A stretch of DNA of 64,000 nucleotides, taken from assembly GCA_964649415.1 (NCBI GenBank), contig CAZYSK010000029.1:1-64000 (forward strand), written 5' to 3'. Below, piece after piece: positions 1 to 7,816 of this stretch (the first letter of the stretch is position 1; each line of letters opens with the position of its first letter). Below the pieces are notes generated by a model that did not search any database, was not told where the DNA came from, and was given only the letters and a program-made list of their open reading frames with translations. The position numbers were made by a program, and so were the translations under genes. Source of the stretch: CAZYSK01 sp964649415. GTDB taxonomy: Bacteria > Chloroflexota > Anaerolineae > B4-G1.

Positions 1-100
1 TCGCCCTCTTGGCAGGGGGTAGAGGCAAACCCCTGTGGTCGCCCTCTTGGCAGGGTGAATGGGTGAAGCCCCGGGGCTTGCGCGACGGGGCTCCACCCTG
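1..100. repeat. Direct repeat and terminator-like hairpin downstream of SPFH gene
   Basis: The 17-base sequence TCGCCCTCTTGGCAGGG occurs at 1-17 and again at 39-55. It is followed by an inverted repeat (GTGAAGCCCCG at 63-73, CGGGGCTCCAC at 86-96; one mismatch, 12-base loop) and then a short T-rich stretch (TTTTGT, 101-106) on the plus strand. This fits a terminator reading rightwards from a gene outside the window, facing the minus-strand SPFH gene. Terminator function is inferred from structure only. Confidence 0.5.
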
Positions 101-123
101 TTTTGTCTACCTACTCGCGCCAG

Positions 124-1155
124 TTACCCGCCCAACTCCTTGAGACGGGCTTCCCACTTGGCATACAGCTTGTTGTAGGTCGCCTCGCTGATCTCGCCCG
201 CGGCCAGCCGCATGTCCAGGTTGTCGAGCGTGGACTGGATCTCCGCGGCGGTCGTTGGAGTGGCGGGGGCCGCCGGGGCTCCCTGCGCCGGCTGCTGGCC
301 TGGCTGCATGGCCTGCGTCATCATCTGGGCCATCGCCGCGCCCATGCCCACGCCCGCGCCCAGGCCCACGCCCGCACTGGCGACGCCACCGCCGCCGGGC
401 TGCTGAGCCGCATCGCGCATCGCCCGCGCTGCCTGGAACTGCATGTAGGCGCGCATGTCGCCCAGCGCCCCCATGGAGGCCCGCTCATCGATCGCCTTGG
501 CCGTCTCCTCGGTCGGGCCGACGTACTCGACGTAGACCGAAGTCAGGCTGACACCGCGGGACTCGAACTCTTCGGCCGTCTTGGCCCGCGTGCCCATCGT
601 CAGCTCTTCCGACATCGCGGCCAGCTCGAGCACCGACTTGCCCATCTCGCCCACCAGGTCGGTGAGCTTGGTCAGGATCATAGAGCGGAGGAAGCCCTCA
701 ATCTCGGCCGTGCGGTAGATGCCGCGCGTGCCGACGATCTTGTTGACGAAGAGATGCGGATCCACGACCTGCATCGCATACGAACCACGCGCTTGCACGC
801 GGGCCATGCCCAGTTCGGGGTCCTTGATCGTGATGGGCGTTGGCGTGCCCCACTTCAGGTCGGTAAACTCGCGCAGGCTGACGAAGTAGACCTCAGCTTT
901 GAAGGGCGTCTCGCCAGAGAACACCTTGCCCACCAGGTCCACCAGTAGCGGGATGTTGGCTGTCGCGATCGTGTGGGCGCCTGCCCCAAACGTATCGAGC
1001 GCTCGACCGTCACGGAAGAAGACCGCCGCCTGGCTATCACGGACGATCACCTGCGAGCCGATGCGGAAATCACCGGACCCCCTCTCGGGGATGCGATGGA
1101 CCATCTCCGTTCCGGCCTCGTCCACAAACTCCACTATATCGAAGACTCGTGCCAT
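124..1155 (-). CDS. SPFH domain protein with C-terminal SHOCT-like helix pair
   Basis: The 343-residue product has an SPFH/band-7-type core over about residues 30-240. The segment FRIGSQVIVRDSQAAVFFRDG is typical of the bacterial 'virion core/SPFH' group, which builds membrane-associated oligomeric scaffolds. A low-complexity Gly/Ala/Met/Gln linker follows (about 250-300). The last 40 residues, with LAAGEISEATYNKLYAKW, resemble a SHOCT oligomerisation motif. The ATG is preceded by a strong GAGGAGGTGAGG ribosome site. It is the last gene of a minus-strand group with a helical protein, a zinc-ribbon membrane protein and a DUF2207 protein, an association that suggests a membrane-linked complex. 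The exact role is unknown. Confidence 0.8.
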   Translation of the reverse strand: MARVFDIVEFVDEAGTEMVHRIPERGSGDFRIGSQVIVRDSQAAVFFRDGRALDTFGAGAHTIATANIPLLVDLVGKVFSGETPFKAEVYFVSLREFTDLKWGTPTPITIKDPELGMARVQARGSYAMQVVDPHLFVNKIVGTRGIYRTAEIEGFLRSMILTKLTDLVGEMGKSVLELAAMSEELTMGTRAKTAEEFESRGVSLTSVYVEYVGPTEETAKAIDERASMGALGDMRAYMQFQAARAMRDAAQQPGGGGVASAGVGLGAGVGMGAAMAQMMTQAMQPGQQPAQGAPAAPATPTTAAEIQSTLDNLDMRLAAGEISEATYNKLYAKWEARLKELGG

Positions 1156-1209
1156 TGCACCTCACCTCCTCAGACTCATCTGACTATCCGGCGGAGCCTG
1201 CGCCCCGGC

Positions 1210-1731
1210 CTATACGCTGCCCAGGATAACGTGCTCGCGCTGGTCAAACGTACCGTTGGCCTCGCGGCAGATGTCCTGGATGATGCGAACCGTCTCCTCG
1301 AGCCCTTCGCCACCAGAGATGGCATCCCGCAGGTGACCGGTCGCTGTCTTCAGACGCTCCACGTACTCGAACAACGCCACGTCGAAGTTGTACATCTGCT
1401 CCAGCTCAGCCTGGTTGACCTTGACCGCGTCGAACATCCCGGAGTATCCATAGCTCGCGACGCGGACGCGATCGGTGAAGGTCTGAAGCTGAGTCACAGC
1501 GCTGCCCACGTCGTCCACCAGGTCCACCCTGCCGTGACTGATCAGATCCTTCTGGACCACATCGAGCTGCCGCCGCCGCTCGGCCAGTTGATCGGCCAAC
1601 GCCTGGCGCAGAACCTGGTCGGCCTTACGCCGGGTCTGGCGCTCCTGGTACCCGCCCCACCCAGGGATGATGTCAAGCAATTTCTCCAGCGCCGTGCGGT
1701 CGCCCTTTACCTTGTCGTAAACGTCTCCCAT
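1210..1731 (-). CDS. Conserved helical protein of unknown function
   Basis: This 173-residue protein has no signal peptide or membrane segment. It is charged and rich in Gln, Arg, Asp and Leu, with heptad-like stretches (residues 35-75 and 100-135), so it is probably mostly alpha-helical or coiled coil. I do not recognise the family. The ATG at 1731 has a good AAGGAGG site. It sits 54 bases upstream of the SPFH gene and downstream of a zinc-ribbon membrane protein on the same strand, so it is probably co-transcribed and may be a cytoplasmic partner of the SPFH scaffold. That partnership is inferred from position only. Confidence 0.6.
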   Translation of the reverse strand: MGDVYDKVKGDRTALEKLLDIIPGWGGYQERQTRRKADQVLRQALADQLAERRRQLDVVQKDLISHGRVDLVDDVGSAVTQLQTFTDRVRVASYGYSGMFDAVKVNQAELEQMYNFDVALFEYVERLKTATGHLRDAISGGEGLEETVRIIQDICREANGTFDQREHVILGSV

Positions 1732-1762
1732 TTCGCATGCCTCCTTAAATCTCGACCTGGCA

Positions 1763-1821
1763 CCCTACCAATCTACCAGTTTACCAACTTACCGATCTAC
1801 CAGTCTACCAACTTACCGATC
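1763..1821. repeat. Degenerate CTACCAAT/CTTACCGAT heptamer-octamer array
   Basis: A run of short units (CTACCAAT, CTACCAGT, TTACCAACT, TACCGAT) fills the spacer between two minus-strand genes. Near-identical arrays occur at 17407-17464 (opposite strand), 25425-25461 and 50941-50998. No coding or RNA structure was seen. Confidence 0.75.
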
Positions 1822-1873
1822 CCTACCTCTATACGCACTAACCCGTGTCCGGTTTCACCCCGGCCCAGCCGCA

Positions 1874-2395
1874 TCAGCCGGTCAGGAATATCTCCGCCCC
1901 GCAATAGGGGCACTTGACCACGCCCTTGCCGGCCAACTCCACCTCACCGCCACAATTGGGGCACTTGTCGCCAGACAGTTGGGCCGCGTCACGGGAGTAC
2001 AGCGTCCCCTCGTCCCAGTTGATGTAGCCGGCGAAGAGCCCCTTGTCCACCAAATCGTAGACCCAAGCCTTGACCTGGTCACGGCCGGCATCCAGTTCCA
2101 GCGCCACGTCGGCGATCCCAACCTGGCCCCGGGCCTGCACCATGCCGAGCAGCTTGCGCTCCTTCTCGACCTCAGCCAGCTCAGCCGCCTCCCGGCGGCC
2201 CCGGACGAGCAGGAAGACCCCCACGCCGATCAGCGGCGCGGCGATGATGAAGGCCAACCCCAGGCCCAGCACGGGAGCCGCGAGCGTGTCGTAGTTGCCG
2301 GAGGCGTATCCCACGGCCAGCCACAGCGTGCTGAGGAGACAGACGCCCACTCCAACGACGACGAGGATCAGTCCAATGGTCTTGCCTGTGTTCAT
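1874..2395 (-). CDS. Membrane protein with winged-helix-like segment and C-terminal zinc ribbon
   Basis: The 173-residue product has two N-terminal membrane helices (about residues 7-29 and 42-66). A charged cytoplasmic segment follows, with a helix-turn-helix-like stretch (residues 85-130, including VDKGLFAGYINWDEG). It ends in a zinc ribbon with two CxxC pairs, CPNCGG and CPYCG. This layout of transmembrane hairpin, winged helix and zinc ribbon is common in small membrane proteins encoded beside SPFH and DUF2207 genes. The start is supported by an AAGGAGATCG ribosome site. It lies 15 bases downstream of the DUF2207 gene, so one operon is likely. The biochemical role is unknown. Confidence 0.65.
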   Translation of the reverse strand: MNTGKTIGLILVVVGVGVCLLSTLWLAVGYASGNYDTLAAPVLGLGLAFIIAAPLIGVGVFLLVRGRREAAELAEVEKERKLLGMVQARGQVGIADVALELDAGRDQVKAWVYDLVDKGLFAGYINWDEGTLYSRDAAQLSGDKCPNCGGEVELAGKGVVKCPYCGAEIFLTG

Positions 2396-2410
2396 AGTCG
2401 CGCGATCTCC

Positions 2411-4261
2411 TTATCCAAAGCCACCGCCCCCGCCACCGCCGCCACCACCCCCACCACCTCCGCCGCCGGAGAAGCCGCCACCGCCGCTGGAACTGCTGGG
2501 CGAACTGGAAAGCGTGCCGCCGGCCGAGTTCAGCATGGAGGTGAGTCCGTCCGACATGCTCTGGAGTCCCCCGGATAGGCCATCGGACATCCCCTGCAAC
2601 GACGGGACGCCGCCCCCGCCCTCCCCCATCCCGCCAAGACTGGGCGCGGATTGCCCGCCGCCGGTGTGCATCGGCACGGGAACGTACCACAGCGGAGCGG
2701 GCACGTAGGTCGTGTCGAGCCGTGAGAACTTGCGCACCCAGCTCTTATCCAGCCCAAAAGCGATGGCGTACGGCAGGTACTTCTCGAACTGATCGGTCGC
2801 CTCGCTCAGGTCCGTATAGCGCTCGATGTCCTGGAGGTAGCGTTTGAACGCCCGCCACCTGACGGATTGCTCGGCTCCCTGGCGCGTCTTGGTGGGCATG
2901 AAATGCCCCACGATGATCGTCCCGATCGCCGTGACAGCCACGCCGATCGCGGGGCAGATGAAGGCGACGGTGTACTCCGACAGGAGGGCCAGCAGGCAGA
3001 TGCCGCCGAAGATGGCCAGCATCAGCAGCCCAATCCCGATACCCAGGTACTTCTTGCGGACTCTGTCAGGGCTAGATCCGAAGTAGCCGCGCCGGGTGAT
3101 CTCATCATAGAGCTGTTTCTGAATCTTGGGAATGGCGGTGTAGAAACGGTCGCGCAGATCGGACATGCGCCGCTCGCTGCGCCCGGAGAATACCTTGGTC
3201 AACAGCGTTCGCTCGTAGGGCAGCAGCGCGTCGGCCGGCTCCGCGGCGAGGCGGAAGGTGAAATCGAGGCCCGAACTGAAGAGGCCGGACTTCCGCTCCT
3301 CCTGGATGGTGAGATAGCCACGCCGCGCCAGATCCACGAGCGTGGCGATGATGTCCTGCATATCCGCCTTCTCGTCCACCAGCGTGCCGGCCACGCCGGG
3401 CGGGTCGTCAGAGGGCGGCTCGGTCAGATACGGCGCGGGCATAGCAACGTTGGGATCTCGCCCGCGCAGGTACCACATGAGCAGAAGCACCAACGGGCCA
3501 CCGATCAGCGCCAAAGCGCCGATCACGCCCAACCCCAGATCCGCCAGGGGTTTGTAGCTCTCCTCCCAGTCGGCCTGGCGATCGTAGGCCGCCTGCCAAC
3601 TGGGTGGCGCGCCGCGCACGATACCGTGGGGGAACTGCACGCGGGCCTCCAGTTCCTGCCCGGGGTTGAGCTCCTCCTGGGCCTCGAAGACGACAGTGGA
3701 CGTGCCCTCGCCCCGTATGGCGGCCTCGGCACCATACGCGGCCACCGGCCCCGCCGCAGCCCCCTCCGGGAGCCGAACGGTGACCGTGGAATGACGGACC
3801 GGGAACTCGCGGTCGGCGTACACCGCCTTCCAGTACAATTGGTCGCCGCCGTCGTAGTAGCGCAGGCCGTCCTGGACGACGTAGCGGAGAATGAACGTAT
3901 GCGAGGTCTTGGAGGTATAGGGGAACTCCCAGCGGATGGTGAAATCGCCCTCGTCTACCGACGTGGAGAACGTGTACGCGCCGCCGTAGGCCTCCTCGTA
4001 GCGCCGGTCGCCCTCCAGCACCTGCACGTCGGCGATGCTCCCCAGCCGGTCCATCGGGATGTTCCGGTAGCCGTAGTGAAACTCGCCGCTCGTGAAGACA
4101 ATCTGCTGGATCTCCTCGACGATGAAATCACCGTTGGGCCGGACGGTGATGCTCACGTCGAAACGTTCCCAATATAGGTACTGGCTTTGAGCTTGAGCCC
4201 CCCCTGCCAGGGCCAGGACCGTCACCAATGTCAGCAGCAAGAACCAAAGCGAGCGTTTCAT
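2411..4261 (-). CDS. DUF2207 domain membrane protein with polyglycine tail
   Basis: The product is 616 residues if translation starts at the ATG at 4261, the codon that begins a clear signal peptide (MKRSLWFLLLTLVTVLALAG). An upstream in-frame extension lacks protein character. The extracytoplasmic DUF2207 domain (about residues 30-230, beginning LYWERFDVSITVRPNGDF) is followed by a membrane helix (about 235-260), a cytoplasmic segment, and two more helices around residues 395-440. The C terminus is a Ser/Gly-rich tail ending in a long glycine run, as in many YciQ-type proteins. It is encoded at the head of the SPFH group. The family is widespread but has no defined function. Confidence 0.8.
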   Translation of the reverse strand: MKRSLWFLLLTLVTVLALAGGAQAQSQYLYWERFDVSITVRPNGDFIVEEIQQIVFTSGEFHYGYRNIPMDRLGSIADVQVLEGDRRYEEAYGGAYTFSTSVDEGDFTIRWEFPYTSKTSHTFILRYVVQDGLRYYDGGDQLYWKAVYADREFPVRHSTVTVRLPEGAAAGPVAAYGAEAAIRGEGTSTVVFEAQEELNPGQELEARVQFPHGIVRGAPPSWQAAYDRQADWEESYKPLADLGLGVIGALALIGGPLVLLLMWYLRGRDPNVAMPAPYLTEPPSDDPPGVAGTLVDEKADMQDIIATLVDLARRGYLTIQEERKSGLFSSGLDFTFRLAAEPADALLPYERTLLTKVFSGRSERRMSDLRDRFYTAIPKIQKQLYDEITRRGYFGSSPDRVRKKYLGIGIGLLMLAIFGGICLLALLSEYTVAFICPAIGVAVTAIGTIIVGHFMPTKTRQGAEQSVRWRAFKRYLQDIERYTDLSEATDQFEKYLPYAIAFGLDKSWVRKFSRLDTTYVPAPLWYVPVPMHTGGGQSAPSLGGMGEGGGGVPSLQGMSDGLSGGLQSMSDGLTSMLNSAGGTLSSSPSSSSGGGGFSGGGGGGGGGGGGGGGGFG

Positions 4262-4429
4262 CGGAGTATATCCCCCCAGGCGTGCCAAGGTGTGCCGCAC
4301 CGAAGTGCGTCGTACGGCAGTGCCCCGCGCTCCGGCGCGCCGCACTCCGGTGCGCATATTATAGCGTAATTCCGGCGAAAGGAAAAACACTGCGGGTTGG
4401 TCGCATCGAAATCAAGGATGTCCGCGACG

Positions 4430-6025
4430 TCACGGCAGGGAGCGAAACGTGAGCGGCAGGTACGCGCGATATAGCTCCGGCAAGACGCGCAGCGTCACGG
4501 GCACCAGTTGTGGCGCATCCACCACGTCCGTACTCGTGGCGGTCACCGTGATGCCGGCCGTGAACGTGCCCGTGGAATAGCCCGTGCTGTCCACGGTCAC
4601 CGTCAGGGGGCTCCCTTGGAAGCCCGTGGTGATGGCCAGCGAGGGTGTCACCTGGACCCCCACGGTCCCCGTCCCGGTCACCTGGAAGCCCGTCGCCACC
4701 TGCGCCGTCCAGGTGAACACGCCAAACCCCGTGTTCAGCGGCACGAGCACACCCGTGAGGGCACCAGGCGCGCGCACGTCGGCCAGGAAGCCGAGCGCGG
4801 GCGGCTCGACGGCCAGTCGCGGCTCGAGTTGCGCCGGGCGCTTATCCATGGCCGCCAGCGCGTCGTAGGCCAGCGTACTCGTGTACGGGGCGTCCAGCGG
4901 GGCCACGTAGCGCGGGACGTAGCCGCCGTACTGCGCGCCGTCATCCTTACAAAGGCGCCATTCCGATGGCGCGTAGTCTATCTTCAGCACAGAGAAATAG
5001 CGCGCGGGTTCGCACAGCCAGCCGTAGTCGTGCCAGTCCAGGTTCCACACGAACATCGGCCCCATCCAGGGCCAGTTCTCGTCGGCGTATTGGAAGGCAC
5101 GCGTGATGTAGTCGGCCTGCTGAACCTCCGACACGTCCATCCAATCGAAGGTGTCCCGGTAGGCCGGCACGTTGTGACACCACCCCGGATCGGCGCCATC
5201 CTCAGACGGGTCGCGCAGCCAACTGAACTCCGTGGCCCAGATGGGCGTGTCCTCCAGGCCGTGCTGCTCCATCAGGTCGCGCATCACCTCGACGCCGCGG
5301 AAGGCGAAGCCGTTACCGCCGTCACTGGGGGGCAGCTCATCCAACGCCCGCTCCGGCTCGTAGGCGAAGCCGTAGGGGTGATAGCCGAACGCGTCGAAGT
5401 AGTCGCCCGCGCCCAGGAGCAACATCTGGCGGGCGTATTCCCGCTCGTCCATCGCGTCCCCGTTGTTGCCACTCCACCCCGCATAGGTGCCCTCAATCCG
5501 CCCCACCGGCGCGAGCCCCGCGCTGACGACGAGGGCGCGCGGGTCCACCGCCTTGATGCGCGCGTGGGCGACGCGCAGCATGTCGACGTACAGCGCCGGG
5601 TCAGGCGGGGCGGGCGACGCGTCGTAGTCCAGCCACCCCCGGCGGTTGGGCTCGTTGCATATCTCGTAGGCCTCGACCGTGCCCCGGCCGGCGGTGGCGA
5701 TCGCCTCGACGGCATCTCCCCACGCCGCCAGGTCATCGGAGCGCTGGGTGCAGTCTATGAGGAAGAGCACCCGATACGGGTAGCGGGTCGTGGGCACCTC
5801 TGGGTCGTATTCCTCCCACAGCTTGAGCCAATCCAGGCCCAGCGGCGCGAAGAGGGAATCTACGCTGCTGCGGTCGCGCACGTTCATGCCATAGCCCAGA
5901 TGGGGCGGCGGCAGAGAGGGCTCAGAGACCGCAGGGGGAGGGGGTTCAGCGTGCGCGGGCGGCGAGGCCGCCTCGAAGACCCCCGATATGAGCAGGAGGA
6001 AGGAAAGGATGGCCGCGCCGGTCAA
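4430..6025 (-). CDS. Exported clan GH-A-like glycosidase with Ig-like C terminus
   Basis: A TTG start at 6025 gives a good signal peptide (LSFLLLISGVFEAASPPAHA); no ATG fits. The catalytic region resembles GH5/GH39-type TIM barrels. A CNEPN motif (about residue 145) would hold the acid/base Glu and WATEFSW (about 265) the nucleophile Glu. The tail is a beta-rich Ig/BACON-like domain ending in YLPLTF, a surface-protein ending common in Chloroflexota. A single copy of the 36-bp palindromic unit is inserted in frame at residues 351-362 (APSEWRLCKDDG). The gene begins 4 bases after the stop of the DUF6485 gene. The substrate is unknown. Confidence 0.65.
   Translation of the reverse strand: MTGAAILSFLLLISGVFEAASPPAHAEPPPPAVSEPSLPPPHLGYGMNVRDRSSVDSLFAPLGLDWLKLWEEYDPEVPTTRYPYRVLFLIDCTQRSDDLAAWGDAVEAIATAGRGTVEAYEICNEPNRRGWLDYDASPAPPDPALYVDMLRVAHARIKAVDPRALVVSAGLAPVGRIEGTYAGWSGNNGDAMDEREYARQMLLLGAGDYFDAFGYHPYGFAYEPERALDELPPSDGGNGFAFRGVEVMRDLMEQHGLEDTPIWATEFSWLRDPSEDGADPGWCHNVPAYRDTFDWMDVSEVQQADYITRAFQYADENWPWMGPMFVWNLDWHDYGWLCEPARYFSVLKIDYAPSEWRLCKDDGAQYGGYVPRYVAPLDAPYTSTLAYDALAAMDKRPAQLEPRLAVEPPALGFLADVRAPGALTGVLVPLNTGFGVFTWTAQVATGFQVTGTGTVGVQVTPSLAITTGFQGSPLTVTVDSTGYSTGTFTAGITVTATSTDVVDAPQLVPVTLRVLPELYRAYLPLTFRSLP
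4938..4973. repeat. 36-bp palindromic unit, single copy in glycosidase gene
   Basis: The hairpin has arms GCGCCAT (4955-4961) and ATGGCGC (4966-4972) with loop TCCG, preceded by CCTTACAAAG as at the other loci. It is read on the minus strand as APSEWRLCKDDG, the same phase as in the methylaspartate ammonia-lyase gene. Confidence 0.9.
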
Positions 6026-6029
6026 GACC

Positions 6030-6227
6030 CTACTTCCGACCGTAGATGCGGACGAAATGGGCGATGGAGCGGTCGTAGGTGCGCTCCGCGTCCGGAGGGA
6101 AGAGGCAGCCCGGCAACTCGCCCATCCGCCAGTGGTAGCGGATGCATTCGCAGCACTTGCCTTTCCTGGAACAGGGCTCGTAGGTGCAGGTGCAGTGTGT
6201 CAGATTCTCGTCTACTTTGCATTCCAT
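6030..6227 (-). CDS. DUF6485 family cysteine-rich protein
   Basis: This 65-residue protein has six cysteines in its first half (MECKVDENLTHCTCTYEPC and KGKCCEC) and the conserved tail RTYDRSIAHFVRIYG. I recognise this as the DUF6485 family, small proteins that probably bind metal through the cysteine cluster. The ATG has a strong TTGGAGGTAA ribosome site. The downstream glycosidase-like gene begins almost at once, but no functional link is known. Confidence 0.8.
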   Translation of the reverse strand: MECKVDENLTHCTCTYEPCSRKGKCCECIRYHWRMGELPGCLFPPDAERTYDRSIAHFVRIYGRK

Positions 6228-6348
6228 GTTCGATTACCTCCAAGCGAGGGATAGTGACCTGCCGGGGAGTATAACATGGAGCATATCAAAACAAAAGGCC
6301 ACCGGGCTCACCGGTGGTCTCTTGACCCTACGTCTGTACACGTGGGAC

Positions 6349-6588
6349 TCACGCGGTCATGCGCTCCTCGACGTACGCCACGACCTGTCCCACGGTCTTG
6401 ATCTGCTGAGCGTCTTCGTCAGGAATTGTGCCGCCGAACTGTTCCTCGAATTCCATAATGAGTTCCACGAGATCGAGGGAATCGGCCTCCAGGTCCTCGC
6501 GGAAGCGAGCTTCCGGCGTGACCTTGTCCGGCTCCACCCCCAATAGATCAACGACGATCTGCTTGACCTGCTCGAACGTATCTGCCAT
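6349..6588 (-). CDS. acpP: Acyl carrier protein
   Basis: This is a 79-residue acidic protein of typical ACP length. The phosphopantetheine attachment motif EADSLDLVEL places the modified serine at residue 37, and the helix-2 sequence LVELIMEFEEQFG is characteristic. It carries growing acyl chains in fatty-acid synthesis in the cytoplasm. The ATG at 6588 was chosen because the family begins there (MADTFEQVKQI) and an AAGGAGG-type site precedes it; a longer upstream reading frame has no family similarity. It has its own sigma70-like promoter, divergent from fni. Confidence 0.95.
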   Translation of the reverse strand: MADTFEQVKQIVVDLLGVEPDKVTPEARFREDLEADSLDLVELIMEFEEQFGGTIPDEDAQQIKTVGQVVAYVEERMTA

Positions 6589-6631
6589 TGCCCTTACCTC
6601 CTTTTTTGTGTGTCCTGGCTGTCTTAGGACT

Positions 6632-6659
6632 ATTCTACCCCTGCTAAGAGGTTTGTCAA
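6632..6659 (-). promoter_or_regulatory. Sigma70-like promoter of acpP
   Basis: On the minus strand, TTGACA (6654-6659) and TAGAAT (6632-6637) are separated by 16 bases, about 45 bases upstream of the acpP ATG. Confidence 0.7.
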
Positions 6660-6681
6660 CCTGTGGGTACCGGGCTTGTGC

Positions 6682-6710
6682 TTGACAACCTATTCCACTG
6701 TCGGTATCAT
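6682..6710 (+). promoter_or_regulatory. Sigma70-like promoter of fni-polyprenyl synthase operon
   Basis: TTGACA (6682-6687) and TATCAT (6705-6710) lie 17 bases apart on the plus strand, back to back with the acpP promoter. The fni ATG follows about 75 bases downstream. Confidence 0.7.
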
Positions 6711-6784
6711 ACACGGGTTACCAGACACGCCCGACTACCTGCCATGAACAACACCGACGATGGGCCTGAGTTACGAGGAGGTGC

Positions 6785-7816
6785 ATGCACCAACAGCGCA
6801 AGTCCGAGCACATCCGCATCAACCTGGAGGAGGACGTTGATTTCAAGTACGTCTCCACCGGCTTCGAGCGCTATCGCTTCGTGCATTGCGCGCTGCCGGG
6901 CTTCAGCCTCGACGACGTGGACACCACGACCCGGCTGCTGGGCAAGCGCCTGGCGGCACCGCTCCTGATCTCTTCGATGACCGGGGGCACGCCCGAGGCA
7001 CGCGCGATCAACCGCAGGCTGGCAGAGGCAGCACAGGCTGCAGGGGTCGGGATGGGTTTGGGTTCACAGCGCGCCGCCGTCGAGAACCCGTCGCTGGCGG
7101 ACACCTACTACGTGCGCGACGTGGCCCCAGACATCCTGTTGATGGCCAACCTGGGCGCGGTGCAGTTGAACTGCGGCTACGGCCCGGAGCAATGCCGCCT
7201 GGCGGTCGAGATGGCCGGAGCCGACGCGCTCATCCTACACCTCAATTCGCTGCAGGAGGCGCTCCAACCCGAGGGAGACACCCGCTTCGCCGGGCTGCTG
7301 GCCAAGATCGAGGCCGTCTGCCACGCCCTGAAAGTGCCGGTACTCGTCAAGGAAGTGGGATGGGGCATCTCGGAGCACGTGGCGCGCCAACTGGCGAGCG
7401 CAGGCGTGGCGGCGATCGACGTCGCCGGCGCGGGCGGCAGCTCGTGGAGCCAGGTTGAGATGCACCGCGCCACAAGCGAGCACGAGCACCGGGTGGCCGC
7501 AGCCTTCGCCGAGTGGGGCATCCCAACCGCCGAGAGCCTGGCGATGGCGCGCCGAGGTGCGCCTGGCCTGCCCACCATCGCCAGCGGCGGCATCCGCGAT
7601 GGTATCGAGGTGGCGAAGGCCATCGCGCTAGGGGCCGCGGCGTGCGGCGTCGCCGGGCCATTCCTGCACGCCGCGAGCGCGTCCGCCGCCGCCGTGGCGG
7701 AACTCGTGGCCGTCCTGATCGACCAGTTGCGCGTCGCCATGTTCGCTACCGGTGCCCGTGACGTCCCGGCATTGCAGCGCACGCGTCTGATCTCGTGCGA
7801 ACCGCGGCATCAATGA
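6785..7816 (+). CDS. fni: Type 2 isopentenyl-diphosphate delta-isomerase
   Basis: The 343-residue product is a typical FMN- and NADPH-dependent IDI-2, which interconverts isopentenyl and dimethylallyl diphosphate. The family landmarks are present in order: N-terminal RKSEHIRINLEEDV, the FMN-site segments SSMTGGTPEA (about residue 62) and GLGSQRAAVE (about 93), MANLGAVQL, VKEVGWGIS (about 188) and the barrel-end glycine loop IASGGIRDGIEVAKA (about 260). An ACGAGGAGG site precedes the ATG. Its stop codon overlaps the next start (ATGA), coupling it to a polyprenyl diphosphate synthase, so the pair supplies isoprenoid precursors. Confidence 0.95.
   Translation: MHQQRKSEHIRINLEEDVDFKYVSTGFERYRFVHCALPGFSLDDVDTTTRLLGKRLAAPLLISSMTGGTPEARAINRRLAEAAQAAGVGMGLGSQRAAVENPSLADTYYVRDVAPDILLMANLGAVQLNCGYGPEQCRLAVEMAGADALILHLNSLQEALQPEGDTRFAGLLAKIEAVCHALKVPVLVKEVGWGISEHVARQLASAGVAAIDVAGAGGSSWSQVEMHRATSEHEHRVAAAFAEWGIPTAESLAMARRGAPGLPTIASGGIRDGIEVAKAIALGAAACGVAGPFLHAASASAAAVAELVAVLIDQLRVAMFATGARDVPALQRTRLISCEPRHQ

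Noticed and set aside
2867..4177. 436-codon open frame antisense to the DUF2207 gene
   Set aside because: It is a shadow of the high-GC coding strand; the minus-strand protein has a clear family, signal peptide and ribosome site.
4508..6274. 588-codon open frame antisense to the glycosidase gene
   Set aside because: Arg/His-rich sequence typical of an antisense GC-rich frame, overlapping two recognisable minus-strand genes.
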